A stretch of 5,672 nucleotides of DNA from the NCBI GenBank assembly GCA_017987425.1, contig JAGNTT010000131.1, positions 1 to 5,672 of the forward strand, given 5' to 3'. The notes below the pieces were generated by a model. That model was not told the DNA's origin, did no database searches, and was given only the letters and a program-made list of their open reading frames with translations. A program made the translations under genes and the position numbers. The DNA is from Candidatus Omnitrophota bacterium (GTDB taxonomy: Bacteria; Omnitrophota; Gorgyraeia; Zapsychrales; Fredricksoniimonadaceae). Shown piece by piece: positions 5,653 through 5,672 of the stretch. Numbering within the stretch: the stretch's first letter is position 1; every line of letters begins with the position of its first letter.

Positions 5653-5672
5653 ATGGACATACGTACCAAAGC
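5653..5672 (+). CDS. Start of a 3'-truncated gene, possibly nusB
   Basis: ATG at 5653 is preceded by GGAGG at 5643-5647 with a good five-base gap, and the frame stays open to the window end, giving M-D-I-R-T-K-A. The nearer ATG at 5649 is only one base from the SD and less suitable. Many NusB antitermination factors begin with a similar R-T-K-A-R-E block, and nusB sits downstream of glyA/nrdR/rib genes in some bacteria, so nusB is a reasonable guess. Seven residues cannot prove it, so no symbol is given. Confidence 0.5.

Overview
This 5.7 kb window is bacterial chromosomal DNA with medium GC. All supported genes lie on the + strand and are closely packed. I see no phage, transposase, CRISPR, toxin-antitoxin or defence module. 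The organism cannot be fixed from sequence alone. The gene set (GlyA, NrdR, a DUF151 nuclease-like protein, an HD-type CCA-adding enzyme, YgfZ) and the many palindromic and short-periodic spacers would suit a deep-branching Gram-negative lineage such as Omnitrophota or a relative; this is a low-confidence guess.

Layout. Positions 1-1107 hold the 3' part of glyA (serine hydroxymethyltransferase); its first ~50 codons are outside the window. One base later nrdR begins (1109-1579), so the two form one transcription unit. After a 77-83 nt spacer with an imperfect hairpin comes a DUF151/bifunctional-nuclease-family gene (1663-2067). A ~100 nt spacer follows, holding a short periodic tract and a perfect 12-bp palindrome. 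Next is a tRNA nucleotidyltransferase/poly(A) polymerase family gene with an HD domain (2179 or 2170 to 3603), which overlaps a Nudix hydrolase gene by four bases (3600-4022). A second spacer with heptad-like repeats leads to an SDR oxidoreductase (4103-4807) that has a strong ribosome binding site. A third spacer with a 10-bp inverted repeat and TGGGG-type repeats leads to a short ygfZ-like gene (4874-5560). A weak terminator, an extended -10 promoter, a leader hairpin and the first codons of another gene (5653 to the window end, possibly nusB) close the window.

How the genes relate. The theme is housekeeping. GlyA makes one-carbon-loaded tetrahydrofolate, and YgfZ is a folate-binding protein of Fe-S and tRNA-modification metabolism. 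NrdR represses ribonucleotide reductase genes according to (d)ATP level. The CCA-adding enzyme matures tRNA 3' ends, and the Nudix enzyme probably removes a nucleotide-sugar or ADP-ribose type metabolite. The SDR has no obvious link to its neighbours and is the gene most likely to be a later arrival.

I found no clearly new system. The least explained material is in the spacers: three of them carry degenerate ~7-nt periodic tracts, each with a different unit, and another element is a perfect GC-rich palindrome that looks like a dispersed repeat.
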